A stretch of DNA of 64,000 nucleotides, taken from the NCBI RefSeq assembly GCF_001563225.1, contig NZ_CP014206.1:3406001-3470000 (forward strand), read 5' to 3'. The translations under genes were made by a program, and so were the position numbers. Under the pieces are notes generated by a model. The model did no database searches and had not been told where the DNA came from. It worked only from the letters and a program-made list of their open reading frames with translations. Of the stretch, positions 57,052 to 64,000 are shown one piece after another; within the stretch, counting starts at the first letter, position 1, and every line of letters begins with the position of its first letter. Source of the DNA: Pseudodesulfovibrio indicus. GTDB taxonomy: Bacteria > Desulfobacterota > Desulfovibrionia > Desulfovibrionales > Desulfovibrionaceae.

Positions 57052-57624
57052 CTACTCTTGCTGTTCCCTCCGCATATAGTCGTAAACGACCTGTCTACTT
57101 ACCCCGAACTCGCGGGCAAGGGCTGCCTTCGACTCCCCAGCCAAGGCCCGCTCGACAAGAGCCTTGCCTTGAGCATCGTCCAACGACCGTTTCCGGCCCT
57201 TGTACTTCCCGGCCTTCTTCGCAAGCTCAATCCCCTCACGTTGCCGCTCTAGGATCAACTCTCGCTCAAACTCGGCAAACGCTCCCATCATGTGAAGCAT
57301 GAGCTTCGTCATGGGGTTGGTCTTGCCATTCGCCTTGAGATCGAGTCCCTCCTTCTCGAATCGGACGTGAACGCCCTTTTCCACCAGGCCAGAAACAATG
57401 TCTTGAAGGTCTCTCAGGTTTCGAGCCAGCCGATCTATGGAATGGATATGGAGGGTATCCCCGGCTCGCAGGTAGTCGAGGCACTCACCCAAAGCGGGGC
57501 GCTTGGTGTCTTTTGCACTGACCTTGTCCGTAAAAATCTTGTCGAGCTGCACCCCATCAAGCTGCCGCTCCGTATTTTGGTAGAGCGTGCTGACTCTGAT
57601 GTATCCTATGTGCTCACCGGCCAT
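57052..57624 (-). CDS. Serine recombinase (resolvase/invertase family)
   Basis: 190 residues from ATG 57624, after GGAGG. Catalytic domain with HIGYIRVSTLYQN (catalytic Ser12), IHSIDRLARNL (Arg pair) and long helix E (MGAFAEFERELILERQREGI), then a C-terminal helix-turn-helix (ALAREFGVSRQVVYDYMRR). Could invert or resolve DNA inside the element. It sits between two phage-like groups and may itself be a separate insertion. Confidence 0.92.
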   Translation of the reverse strand: MAGEHIGYIRVSTLYQNTERQLDGVQLDKIFTDKVSAKDTKRPALGECLDYLRAGDTLHIHSIDRLARNLRDLQDIVSGLVEKGVHVRFEKEGLDLKANGKTNPMTKLMLHMMGAFAEFERELILERQREGIELAKKAGKYKGRKRSLDDAQGKALVERALAGESKAALAREFGVSRQVVYDYMRREQQE

Positions 57625-57802
57625 GAAACTATCCTCCGCTAGTCGTTCGCGACGAATAGACTCTATGAGATATGCAGACAATCTGTCAAGAAAATAAAAA
57701 AGACACCCAAAACAGACGCTTTTCGCTGTCATTTCGGGTGTCTGGATGGGGTGTAGCCTATTTATGCACAACAGGGATTAACGGAAGGTCCGTCCTGGGT
57801 GA

Positions 57803-59275
57803 TCACCCGTGACTCTCCGGGGGGACGATAGGAACAAGCCTTTCAGAAAGGTCGAGCAACCGCACCACATTGTCTATAAGGTGGACGCCTCGTTGCTTAA
57901 AAAAGTACACTGCTAGGCGAACATCATCCTCGAACGCACTGTGTCTACCGACAGTCGCATTCATATCGTAATCCCCCTGCTCGTACTTATGCTTCAATCT
58001 GCCCCAGAGGTGCATCGCGCTAGGATTCAATCCAGGAAAGTTAGCTGAAAACTCCAAAGGTAGCTTCTCTGGGATATCTCCGTTTTCAACAATTTGCTTG
58101 AAATAATCAGCACTCAGTTCTCGCATAAAAATAAAGTGGGGCCAAAAGGTACAGTCTCCAAAGCATTGGTATGGCTCAATCCCCCCCATCAGTATCGAAC
58201 CGCGTAAGAAAGCTTTTTCAATGGTTCGCAATGAGTAGTATTGAGCAATCATGCTGAATTCATTGATGAATGTCTGTGCCCCATGACGCGAATATGAACT
58301 ACTAAACACTGGATAATCTTGAAAGCCGTAGGAGTGAGCTAGATGTTGTATAAACCGGACTTTATCAGGATCAGGTATACGGTACTCGAGATCGATGAAT
58401 CGTCTGAGATAACCATCGGCATCGATCCCGTCACCGTACGCGGCCTTAACGGAATGACCAAGTTGTTCCCGGTCTAGAGAAAGGACAAAGATGATGCCGC
58501 TTGTCTCGAAGAGATGCTTCACTGCCTCCAGCAATTCCACCGCATAAGTCGGTTTACAGCGGTCCAGTTCATCCACGAAAAAGAACAGAGGACCATGGTC
58601 GCCCAGCGCGCTCACAACAGCTTCGAGCTGTTGCCGAAAATCCTGAACCAGCTTCTTTGTACTCGAGTGCCCTTCCAAAACCTCGCTGGCATACCCCTCT
58701 AGGGAGTCTCCCGCGAGCTGCGTCAGTGCGGCGCAGATGTCTTTAGCCGCCTTACCGTCTCCTCCAAAAAGCTCTTTCCCCAACTTTTCGAAATCCACAG
58801 AGATGCCCAGGCCCGTCTTGACGCCAATAGATAAGAGCCGAGGGAAAAGCTTCTTGCCTATTTTCTTAACTCCATCAAGAGCGGTCCTAAGTGCCCTGGT
58901 ATCCCGCTTATTTAATGCCTCCAGTTGCTCGCACATCTCGGCAATGAAGGTCAAAAACGGGTTGTCTGCGTAGTCGTTTTGCCACGCGTTAAATAGGATG
59001 CAAGTTCGGCCTCGATATTCTAGATAGGCCTTCCACATCCGCATAAAGGTCGTCTTACCGGTCCCCCACGGAGAGCTCAGAGTGAGAACAAAGCTACCCT
59101 CAGTGGTCAACATAAGGTCTGTGATAGCGTTGACGTGTGCCCCTCTATCCAGTTGGTCTGAAGCAAACCATGGATTAGTCTCCCCATCCCTCTCACGTTT
59201 TTTAAGTTCGTCGCTTGAAAAATTTAATTCAATATTTCGTTTGAGCATATTCATCCCCGTATTTTGCAGCCTCAT
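57803..59275 (-). CDS. KAP-family P-loop NTPase
   Basis: 490 residues; ATG 59275, with alternatives at 59254 and 59248 (the last has GGGG nearby). Walker A SPWGTGKTT with Lys74, where the first Gly of the usual pattern is Ser; Walker B in FFFVDELDRCKPTYAVELLEAVKHLF, the typical KAP sequence. No membrane spans obvious. KAP NTPases include the T7-excluding PifA, so a phage-defence role is plausible. Lower GC than its neighbours; divergent from the AT-rich lipoprotein. Confidence 0.82.
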   Translation of the reverse strand: MRLQNTGMNMLKRNIELNFSSDELKKRERDGETNPWFASDQLDRGAHVNAITDLMLTTEGSFVLTLSSPWGTGKTTFMRMWKAYLEYRGRTCILFNAWQNDYADNPFLTFIAEMCEQLEALNKRDTRALRTALDGVKKIGKKLFPRLLSIGVKTGLGISVDFEKLGKELFGGDGKAAKDICAALTQLAGDSLEGYASEVLEGHSSTKKLVQDFRQQLEAVVSALGDHGPLFFFVDELDRCKPTYAVELLEAVKHLFETSGIIFVLSLDREQLGHSVKAAYGDGIDADGYLRRFIDLEYRIPDPDKVRFIQHLAHSYGFQDYPVFSSSYSRHGAQTFINEFSMIAQYYSLRTIEKAFLRGSILMGGIEPYQCFGDCTFWPHFIFMRELSADYFKQIVENGDIPEKLPLEFSANFPGLNPSAMHLWGRLKHKYEQGDYDMNATVGRHSAFEDDVRLAVYFFKQRGVHLIDNVVRLLDLSERLVPIVPPESHG

Positions 59276-59361
59276 TTATGGTCAAACAAGCTATAGCCAT
59301 CCTTTTCAAGGCTCAGTTTTTAATATAGTCATTCAACAAAATGAACAATAGAGGAGTGACG

Positions 59362-60051
59362 ATGAAAAATACGATAACGATACTTCTCGTGGTATTTCTT
59401 TGCGGATGCGTCGAAAAAACGATTACCCCCGAGGAATCGGCAGCTAAAGGGCGAGGTAACGATTATTGTTGGATTTATAAGAATACTCTTGGCTTCGAGC
59501 TGCCAAATGGGTGGAAACTGGTCAGAGGATCACGAGAAGGCTACTATAGAAGAATAACTGGCGGAGCACATTACGTCATAATTAGGGCCGACAGCGAAAA
59601 GGCCGAAACTCCTATTATTGTTATACGCTCTGATAATATAAAAACGATATTAAGCAAGAATACAATTCAAGAGCAGGTGGCTGTCAAAAGTAATATTGAT
59701 GACTTGCTACACAGTATGGGGATTAATAAATACAATTTAACAAGCATGGAATACTCAAAAGAGAATAATATTTTCACATGGAGCGCTGACTACAAAATTC
59801 AACATCAAGAGTACATGTACAATGGACTGTCCACATATGAACAACTTAAGATGCAATATCTTGGAATACCAAGATACAGAGAGGTAACTTCAGAAGTGTA
59901 CCTCAATAAGGCGCATTTTTTTATTGATAAGTATGAAGTCCAATTTACACTAGTTGATGGGCTTACATATTATTCCGACACCCCAGCGCGATACGAGGCC
60001 AAATACGTGGACGATTTTAACACCATCGTTAGTTCTGCAAAATTCAAATAA
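59362..60051 (+). CDS. AT-rich lipoprotein of unknown function
   Basis: 229 residues from ATG 59362 after GAGGAG. Lipoprotein signal with FLCGC as lipobox (Cys about residue 15). The rest is beta-rich and highly charged, with many Lys/Asn/Tyr/Ile, and its base composition is the most AT-rich of the window, pointing to recent transfer. Position next to the KAP NTPase suggests a cargo pair, such as superinfection exclusion; not proven. Confidence 0.7.
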   Translation: MKNTITILLVVFLCGCVEKTITPEESAAKGRGNDYCWIYKNTLGFELPNGWKLVRGSREGYYRRITGGAHYVIIRADSEKAETPIIVIRSDNIKTILSKNTIQEQVAVKSNIDDLLHSMGINKYNLTSMEYSKENNIFTWSADYKIQHQEYMYNGLSTYEQLKMQYLGIPRYREVTSEVYLNKAHFFIDKYEVQFTLVDGLTYYSDTPARYEAKYVDDFNTIVSSAKFK

Positions 60052-60129
60052 AAGCGGACCCCCGACACGCTGTCGATGGCCCGCCTTGTAATCTGTCATT
60101 AGAGACCCTGTCTCTCGTCCATAGGGTCA

Positions 60130-60155
60130 GAAACAACCCGTGAAGGGGGTGTTTC
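60130..60155. terminator. Hairpin between convergent genes
   Basis: GAAACAACCC (60130-60139) pairs with GGGGTGTTTC (60146-60155), one mismatch. Between the lipoprotein and the reverse-strand gene; T-run is weak. Confidence 0.4.
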
Positions 60156-60496
60156 TATTGATCCTGGGAACGCTCGGCCTTGGGGATGGTCGCCCCCTTT
60201 CTGTTTGGGTTGGTTCCCATGCGGAACGGGTAGAGGGAGCAGTCTTTCAGCTCACACTCGGCAACGCGCTTCCGCTCATCGCCGCAACAGTCCAGGCATC
60301 TACGCCGAATTGCCCTTAGAACGCTCCTGATCTTGCCATCATTCCTGCCAAAACGGATTGGGTGAACGTCACAGCTCGATGACGAGCATTTGCGGACGTA
60401 AGTCACATCGCCATTGGTGCAACTGAGACAGTGAAGCCGTACGGCTCGCAGGGGAGTTAATTTCTTCAGGGTGTACTTCCTTGTACGATCCATCAA
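60155..60496 (-). CDS. Cys-rich protein with a duplicated zinc-like motif
   Basis: 113 residues from TTG/ATG near 60496; the frame stays open upstream (AIDRTL) without a clear start. Two copies of one motif: LRAVRLHCLSC ending in HPIRFGRN, and LRAIRRRCLDC ending in YPFRMGTN, each with four Cys (CxxC plus C-x4-C or so). Likely binds zinc. Found in phages but not assigned. Confidence 0.65.
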   Translation of the reverse strand: MMDRTRKYTLKKLTPLRAVRLHCLSCTNGDVTYVRKCSSSSCDVHPIRFGRNDGKIRSVLRAIRRRCLDCCGDERKRVAECELKDCSLYPFRMGTNPNRKGATIPKAERSQDQ

Positions 60497-60591
60497 CGTC
60501 CTGTCGATGGCTTGAGGTATGAGGCAGCCCTCTCCGGCTTCCTCCAGGGCGTCGGCAAGTATGATAAGCCGACTTGCTTACTCGCCAGCAA

Positions 60592-61599
60592 TTACGCCCT
60601 CCCCATGCTTACGGGCCACCACCATGGCACCCCGTCGCTCCCGTAATTGTCACTGGTTGGGGCCTCTTTACGCGCCGTTATTCCCAAGCTGTTCAGCTTT
60701 GCCGCAGTGTTTACCGAACCGAGGGCTTGCCCAACCAATCCAACAGGTGCGCCCGTAGCGATAGAAAGTGCAGCAGACGGAACGGCTGACAAAAGGCCGG
60801 TTGGACTCGTACCAGTGTATCCGCTGGCTATCTCTGAAAAATAGTCAGGCTGCGCGGTCCTTCCGCCCTTCCACATTGATGCTCCGGTGACGCCACCAAC
60901 GGTCAGCGCCGCCGGAATACTCCCGGTGTAGTCGTAGGCTTTCTTGGCCGCCATCTGGGACACCGGGGCGGCTGTGATCGAGGACAGAAAGCCCACCGGA
61001 TTCATCGGCCCCCATCCAATGGTGTTTCCTTGTTTGTCCATGTGGCCACTTGCCTGGAGGTCGGCGCGGTCTTCATAGGAGGTCTGAACGTCGTCGCTCT
61101 TGGTGTCGAACATCCCGCCCCATATCCCGCCGATATTGTGAGTCTGGCGCATCGAGGAAGGCTTCCCTAGGTAGCCCTCAAGCTCACCCAAAGCGCCACG
61201 GTTTAGGGCCTTGACCCCCTGTATCCGATCGAACTCGGACAATTTCCCGCGTGAATATGCATCGGCCAGGCTTTGAAGGTCGGCAATCTCAGCCGCCCGC
61301 TTTTGGGCAGCCCTTTCGCGTATCGCGTTCTGCCTGGCTGTGTAGTCCAACTGCTTGTAATAGGCTTCCACGTCGTCGGCAGCCGTGCCCATCATGGAGA
61401 ACCCTAGGCCGCTGCCCAGGATGCCGCGCTGTTGGGCCTCCGTGAACCGATTTACACGAGGATCGCTCAATCCAGAGCTGTTGCCACCCGTCTCGTGACC
61501 CAAGCCAGTACCGTTGCCCCAACCGTTGTCGGCGTCCATGCCGGGGTCGGAAGTCCAACAATTCGCGCACTCGGGAATGACACGTTTTCCGTATGCCAT
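60592..61599 (-). CDS. Putative phage virion/tail-associated protein
   Basis: 335 residues, ATG 61599, six bases after AGGAGGG. N-terminus Gly/Asn-rich, a coiled-coil-like stretch (KQLDYTARQNAIRERAAQKR), and an Ala/Gly-rich hydrophobic C-terminal region (about 215-320). The composition suggests an internal virion or DNA-injection protein; no firm domain. Confidence 0.5.
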   Translation of the reverse strand: MAYGKRVIPECANCWTSDPGMDADNGWGNGTGLGHETGGNSSGLSDPRVNRFTEAQQRGILGSGLGFSMMGTAADDVEAYYKQLDYTARQNAIRERAAQKRAAEIADLQSLADAYSRGKLSEFDRIQGVKALNRGALGELEGYLGKPSSMRQTHNIGGIWGGMFDTKSDDVQTSYEDRADLQASGHMDKQGNTIGWGPMNPVGFLSSITAAPVSQMAAKKAYDYTGSIPAALTVGGVTGASMWKGGRTAQPDYFSEIASGYTGTSPTGLLSAVPSAALSIATGAPVGLVGQALGSVNTAAKLNSLGITARKEAPTSDNYGSDGVPWWWPVSMGRA

Positions 61600-61610
61600 G
61601 ATCAACCCTC

Positions 61611-61874
61611 CTACTGTTTCGGGGCTGGGGTACAGGCTTCGCCCGGTTCTTTACGCTCGGCCTTTTGAGCCTCCAATGCATCCAGCCATACAAGCCGGGG
61701 GAGGTGGTCTGACTGATCCGAGGCCAGTAAAGTGACCGAGACCTCCCGGCCCCTGACCAAGTTCCGGTAGGCTCCCATCTGTTCGTAGTCGTTAGCGAGA
61801 ACGACAACCTTATCAAGGTGGGTAGAAATCTCTTCGTTGAGAGGGGCTGCATAAACGATTTCGTAGACAAGCAT
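61611..61874 (-). CDS. Hypothetical protein
   Basis: 87 residues, ATG 61874, after GGAG; ends 12 bases before the next gene. Compact alpha/beta (YEIVYAAPLNEEISTHLDKV); no domain recognised. Confidence 0.6.
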   Translation of the reverse strand: MLVYEIVYAAPLNEEISTHLDKVVVLANDYEQMGAYRNLVRGREVSVTLLASDQSDHLPRLVWLDALEAQKAERKEPGEACTPAPKQ

Positions 61875-62021
61875 TGTGTATGCTCCGTTTGTTACCGCTG
61901 CCTTCCGTGGCTACGGGCTAGAGTGTGTATGAATAGGCGGGGGAGGAGGGGGGGATATCCGGTGCTTGCAGGCAAACTTCTACGCTACCCGTCTTTTCCC
62001 CGGACCAAATTTCAAAAAGGC

Positions 62022-62438
62022 TTAGTTGATGCCAAGGGCTCGGTTGGCCTGTTCGTTGGCTTGGTCAAAGAGGTGGTAGACGTTGGCTGTAGACTGCCCA
62101 GTGAGTAGGCGCTCCTTGTCGAAGTCCACGCCCTGGCAGACCGAGAGGGAGTGATACAGGCTCTTGAGTTCATGGGCGGTCATGCCCTCAACGCCGCGCT
62201 TGCGGAGTTCGGCGAGGATATCGAAGCGAAGGGAAGCCGCACTCGATTGCAGGGCCGTGAGGAAACTCGCGTGGTTTTGCTTGAAGTACTCGGCTGCGGC
62301 CAGCTCCTCTTGGTGCTTGTCGAGGAAGCGGCCCACGGTTGCCTTGTGAACGCCTTGCACTCTGGCGATCTCCGCGTTGTTCAATCCACTGGCGGCAAGC
62401 TCAATGGTCCTGCCGGGGTCTAGCTTGGTCTTGCTCAT
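62022..62438 (-). CDS. HTH protein, terminase-small-subunit-like
   Basis: 138 residues, ATG 62438 after AGGAG. N-terminal helix-turn-helix (GLNNAEIARVQGVHKATVGRFL), remainder helical (AASLRFDILAELRKRGVEG). Resembles in plan a phage small terminase or a transcription factor; the 62439-62650 gap before it has no convincing gene. Confidence 0.65.
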   Translation of the reverse strand: MSKTKLDPGRTIELAASGLNNAEIARVQGVHKATVGRFLDKHQEELAAAEYFKQNHASFLTALQSSAASLRFDILAELRKRGVEGMTAHELKSLYHSLSVCQGVDFDKERLLTGQSTANVYHLFDQANEQANRALGIN

Positions 62439-62650
62439 TGTTTCTCCTATGGGTGGGGGTGGGGGTCTGTGTGCTGGGTGGGGTGTCTCGGAAGTGTCCC
62501 CGCCCGATCCACGTATCTAAACCTAGCCGACTCTCCCCAAGCCGCAGCAAAAGGGGCCGGTGGAGGTGTTCGATCGGTGGCTCTGACGAGGTGTTTTTCT
62601 GAGAGGCTGGGACTCCTGCGCGAAAATGCGCGGAGCTGGGTAAAAGGCGG

Positions 62651-63120
62651 TTAGATTTTAACTTCGACGCTTGGCCCGTCCTGCGAGACTTGGTCCTCGA
62701 CGGGCTGGTCATTGGCTTTGGTGGGTTTGGCCTGTTCTTCAGGCAGCACAATATTGACTGTGATACCGCTCTCGCCCGCCTCTTCTCCCTTGGCGATCTT
62801 ATCAATCAGGATGCCGAGGTTGACGGTTCCAGTCCTTGCGAGGTCTTTCAGGAACGACGCGCCTTGCTTGTCCAGCTCTTCTGGGGGAGTCTTTCCAATG
62901 CGTTGTAAATCAGCTCCATTTGCTTCGAGAGGAGCATTTCGAGCGCTTCCCTTTTCCTGTCGCCCCGAACACGCTCAAGCTGTTCTGTGGCGGTTTTGGC
63001 CTTCTGAAGCGCTCGCCATAAGGTTGTCCGGTGGACTCCGGCGGCCTCGGCTGCGTCCTTCATGGGCATACCGCCTTTGACGGCATGCATTGCTACTTCT
63101 GTCATGGGCTTCTTGCTCAT
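62651..63120 (-). pseudogene. Phage HTH/packaging-like protein, split by a -1 frameshift at a C5 tract
   Basis: The first part (ATG 63120) encodes a helix-turn-helix (MKDAAEAAGVHRTTLWRALQ) to about residue 80, then would stop. A second frame continues without a start as PEELDKQGASFLKDLARTG, then LGILIDKIAKGEEAGESGI, to a stop at 62651. The switch falls at five C (+ strand G, 62883-62887); a -1 shift or one extra C joins them into a 156-residue protein. Could be a mutation, a sequencing error, or programmed frameshifting as in some phage genes. Confidence 0.75.
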
Positions 63121-63211
63121 ACCATATCGCCTTTATCTAATTGTTTTATTTTATGCCGTGATGTGATACTGAAATGTATCTTCCGCAGACTTGATACTAA
63201 AAGGAGTTTTT

Positions 63212-63490
63212 ATGCCTGTTTATCTAGTGACCTACGATCTAAACTCGCCGGGGCAGAACCACGCGAAGGTGCTTGAAAAAATAAAGTCCTTTGGTGACTG
63301 GAGGCGCTTATCGGAATCCTCATATGCGGTACTTTCCACAATATCTGCTAAGAGTATATATGATGGACTCGAGCCCCTAATTGATAAGAACGACAGGCTT
63401 CTTGTAATCCCCATGCATAAGCCGTATTGGGGTTATCATGACAAGGGCGTGATTGATTGGCTTTCTAATCACCTTTCAACATGCAGCTGA
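63212..63490 (+). CDS. SinR-like protein with Cas2/VapD-type ferredoxin fold
   Basis: 92 residues, ATG 63212 after AAGGAG. Begins MPVYLVTYDLNSPGQ, the beta1-loop-alpha1 start shared by Cas2 and its solitary relatives; the middle SYAVLSTISAKSIYDGLEPL and NDRLLVIP complete the fold. No CRISPR array or cas1 nearby, so this is a stand-alone member, perhaps a nuclease or toxin-like protein. Its end overlaps the convergent 45-residue ORF. Confidence 0.75.
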   Translation: MPVYLVTYDLNSPGQNHAKVLEKIKSFGDWRRLSESSYAVLSTISAKSIYDGLEPLIDKNDRLLVIPMHKPYWGYHDKGVIDWLSNHLSTCS

Positions 63491-63602
63491 CGGGTTCCAC
63501 GAGTCCACGAGGAAGACCCTCAATGAATTTTTCGAGGACTAGTTCTTCGCTTGGGGCTTCTGGTTCAAGGATGTAGCCACTGACTGTTTTGATTGTTTTC
63601 AT
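63465..63602 (-). CDS. Small protein coupled to the Cro-like regulator
   Basis: 45 residues, ATG 63602 overlapping the previous gene's stop (ATGA) and preceded by GGAGG; too short for routine gene calling. Sequence begins MKTIKTVSGYILEPEAPSEE. Acidic; function unknown. Its 3' end runs 26 bases into the convergent SinR-like gene, which may matter for regulation. Confidence 0.6.
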   Translation of the reverse strand: MKTIKTVSGYILEPEAPSEELVLEKFIEGLPRGLVEPVSCMLKGD

Positions 63603-63817
63603 TGTATTACCTCCTGCTCAACTAACTTTTCCAACTCCCGAAATTTAGCCTCAATATGATCTGGGGTCCCCGTGAAGCCATTTACAATCTGTGCAATGCG
63701 ACCAGGGGATACGCCGCAAAATCGACCTACGACGTGGTAGGGGATTTGCCATTCACGGAAACGAGCATGCCAAGGCGACTTGACCGGCCTGTACCGCTCC
63801 AAAGATGCACACATCAT
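63599..63817 (-). CDS. Cro/XRE-like helix-turn-helix protein
   Basis: 72 residues from ATG 63817 (or the adjacent ATG 63814), after AGGAGG. Helix-turn-helix IPYHVVGRFCGVSPGRIAQIVNG fits a small repressor. It may control the SinR-like protein or the next gene. Confidence 0.7.
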   Translation of the reverse strand: MMCASLERYRPVKSPWHARFREWQIPYHVVGRFCGVSPGRIAQIVNGFTGTPDHIEAKFRELEKLVEQEVIQ

Positions 63818-63860
63818 GTGGGCCTCCTGTGATGGATTATGGTTTAGACGGAAGGGGATA

Positions 63861-64000
63861 ATGAACGCCCTGGGCCGGGCGCTGAGAAGTCTGGAACAGC
63901 CTTCTCACCATCTTATACTGAGCGGACAAAACCTCAAATTTCAGCATGGATTTTGCCTTTTTGCCGCCAAGGGGTTAGGTTGGCACATGGCTATTCTCGC
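63861..64000 (+). CDS. Possible start of a gene, cut by window edge
   Basis: ATG 63861 after GAAGGGG opens a frame with no stop through 64000 (46 codons; MNALGRALRSLEQPSHHLIL). Divergent from the Cro-like gene. Too short to identify. Confidence 0.35.
   Translation, partial: MNALGRALRSLEQPSHHLILSGQNLKFQHGFCLFAAKGLGWHMAIL

Larger units (their letters stand above)
50263..64000. mobile_element. Left portion of a prophage-like integrated element
   Basis: The tRNA-Arg remnant marks the left edge; the right edge lies outside the window. Everything from here on has clearly lower GC and different codon use, and gene types change from host metabolism to HTH regulators, KilA-N, HNH endonuclease, serine recombinase, small phage-like ORFs and a polymerase. 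No tyrosine integrase is seen, so it should be near the right end with the intact tRNA. Whether it is a complete phage, a phage-plasmid or an ICE cannot be decided from this part: no terminase large subunit, portal or capsid gene is visible yet. Confidence 0.85.

Noticed and set aside
62401-62805. Reverse-strand open frame of 134 codons
   Set aside because: Pro/Ser/Arg-rich low-complexity, overlaps the end of the frameshifted phage gene and the start of the 62022 gene, no ribosome site.
50263-64000. CRISPR array or cas operon near the Cas2-like gene
   Set aside because: No regularly spaced repeats and no cas1; the Cas2-fold protein belongs to the solitary SinR-like type.

Overview
The window is GC-rich chromosomal DNA from a flagellated, chemotactic anaerobe, most likely a sulfate reducer of the Desulfovibrio/Pseudodesulfovibrio group. 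The reasons are the gene order ADH synthase - type II dehydroquinate synthase - pheA - aroA - tyrA - trpEGDCFBA, which is characteristic of that group, two chemoreceptors fused to hemerythrin oxygen-sensing domains, a stand-alone FMN-type glutamate synthase, a DUF362 ferredoxin-like protein, and the high GC content. This assignment is inference from gene content; no rRNA gene is present to confirm it.

Layout. 1-9 kb: a cut-off LysR regulator, small envelope and unknown proteins, a TPR protein, a CAAX-type M48 protease, a dCache chemoreceptor, a cyclic-nucleotide-binding protein and a chemoreceptor-hemerythrin fusion. 9-19.2 kb: a TPR protein with two degenerate GGDEF-like domains, panC-panD-metK, an FMN glutamate-synthase-like protein, an EAL phosphodiesterase, and amtB-glnK behind a sigma-54-like promoter. 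19.4-31.5 kb: one aromatic amino acid operon. It begins with a previously unlisted 31-residue leader ORF in which 9 of 11 consecutive residues are Tyr, Phe or Trp, followed by competing hairpins, so transcription of the whole chorismate-Phe-Tyr-Trp operon is probably attenuated by aromatic aminoacyl-tRNA supply. In this sequence trpD is broken by a 4-base expansion of a GCCT tandem repeat. Repeated hairpin elements flank trpA.

31.5-50.2 kb: a hairpin-rich intergenic region, a GT39/ArnT-like glycosyltransferase, a BON lipoprotein, prepilin peptidase, a phenylacetate-CoA ligase with a BNR-repeat protein, an RNA-handling group (RRM protein, IF-1, DEAD helicase), a PAS/GAF histidine kinase, a second chemoreceptor-hemerythrin fusion, a DUF362 protein, a LysR/DUF169 divergent pair and methionine aminopeptidase.

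50.26-64 kb: the left part of an integrated element (prophage-like) with lower GC. Its edge is a 3' fragment of tRNA-Arg(CCT), cut in the anticodon stem; the intact tRNA and probably the integrase should lie beyond the window. It carries two small helix-turn-helix regulators that share a near-identical palindromic operator, a compact family-A-type DNA polymerase-like protein, a possible sigma-like protein, a secreted endonuclease, a truncated KilA-N protein, an HNH endonuclease, a serine recombinase, a KAP-type NTPase, an AT-rich lipoprotein, several unknown phage-like proteins (one frameshifted at a C5 tract), and a Cas2-fold SinR-like protein.
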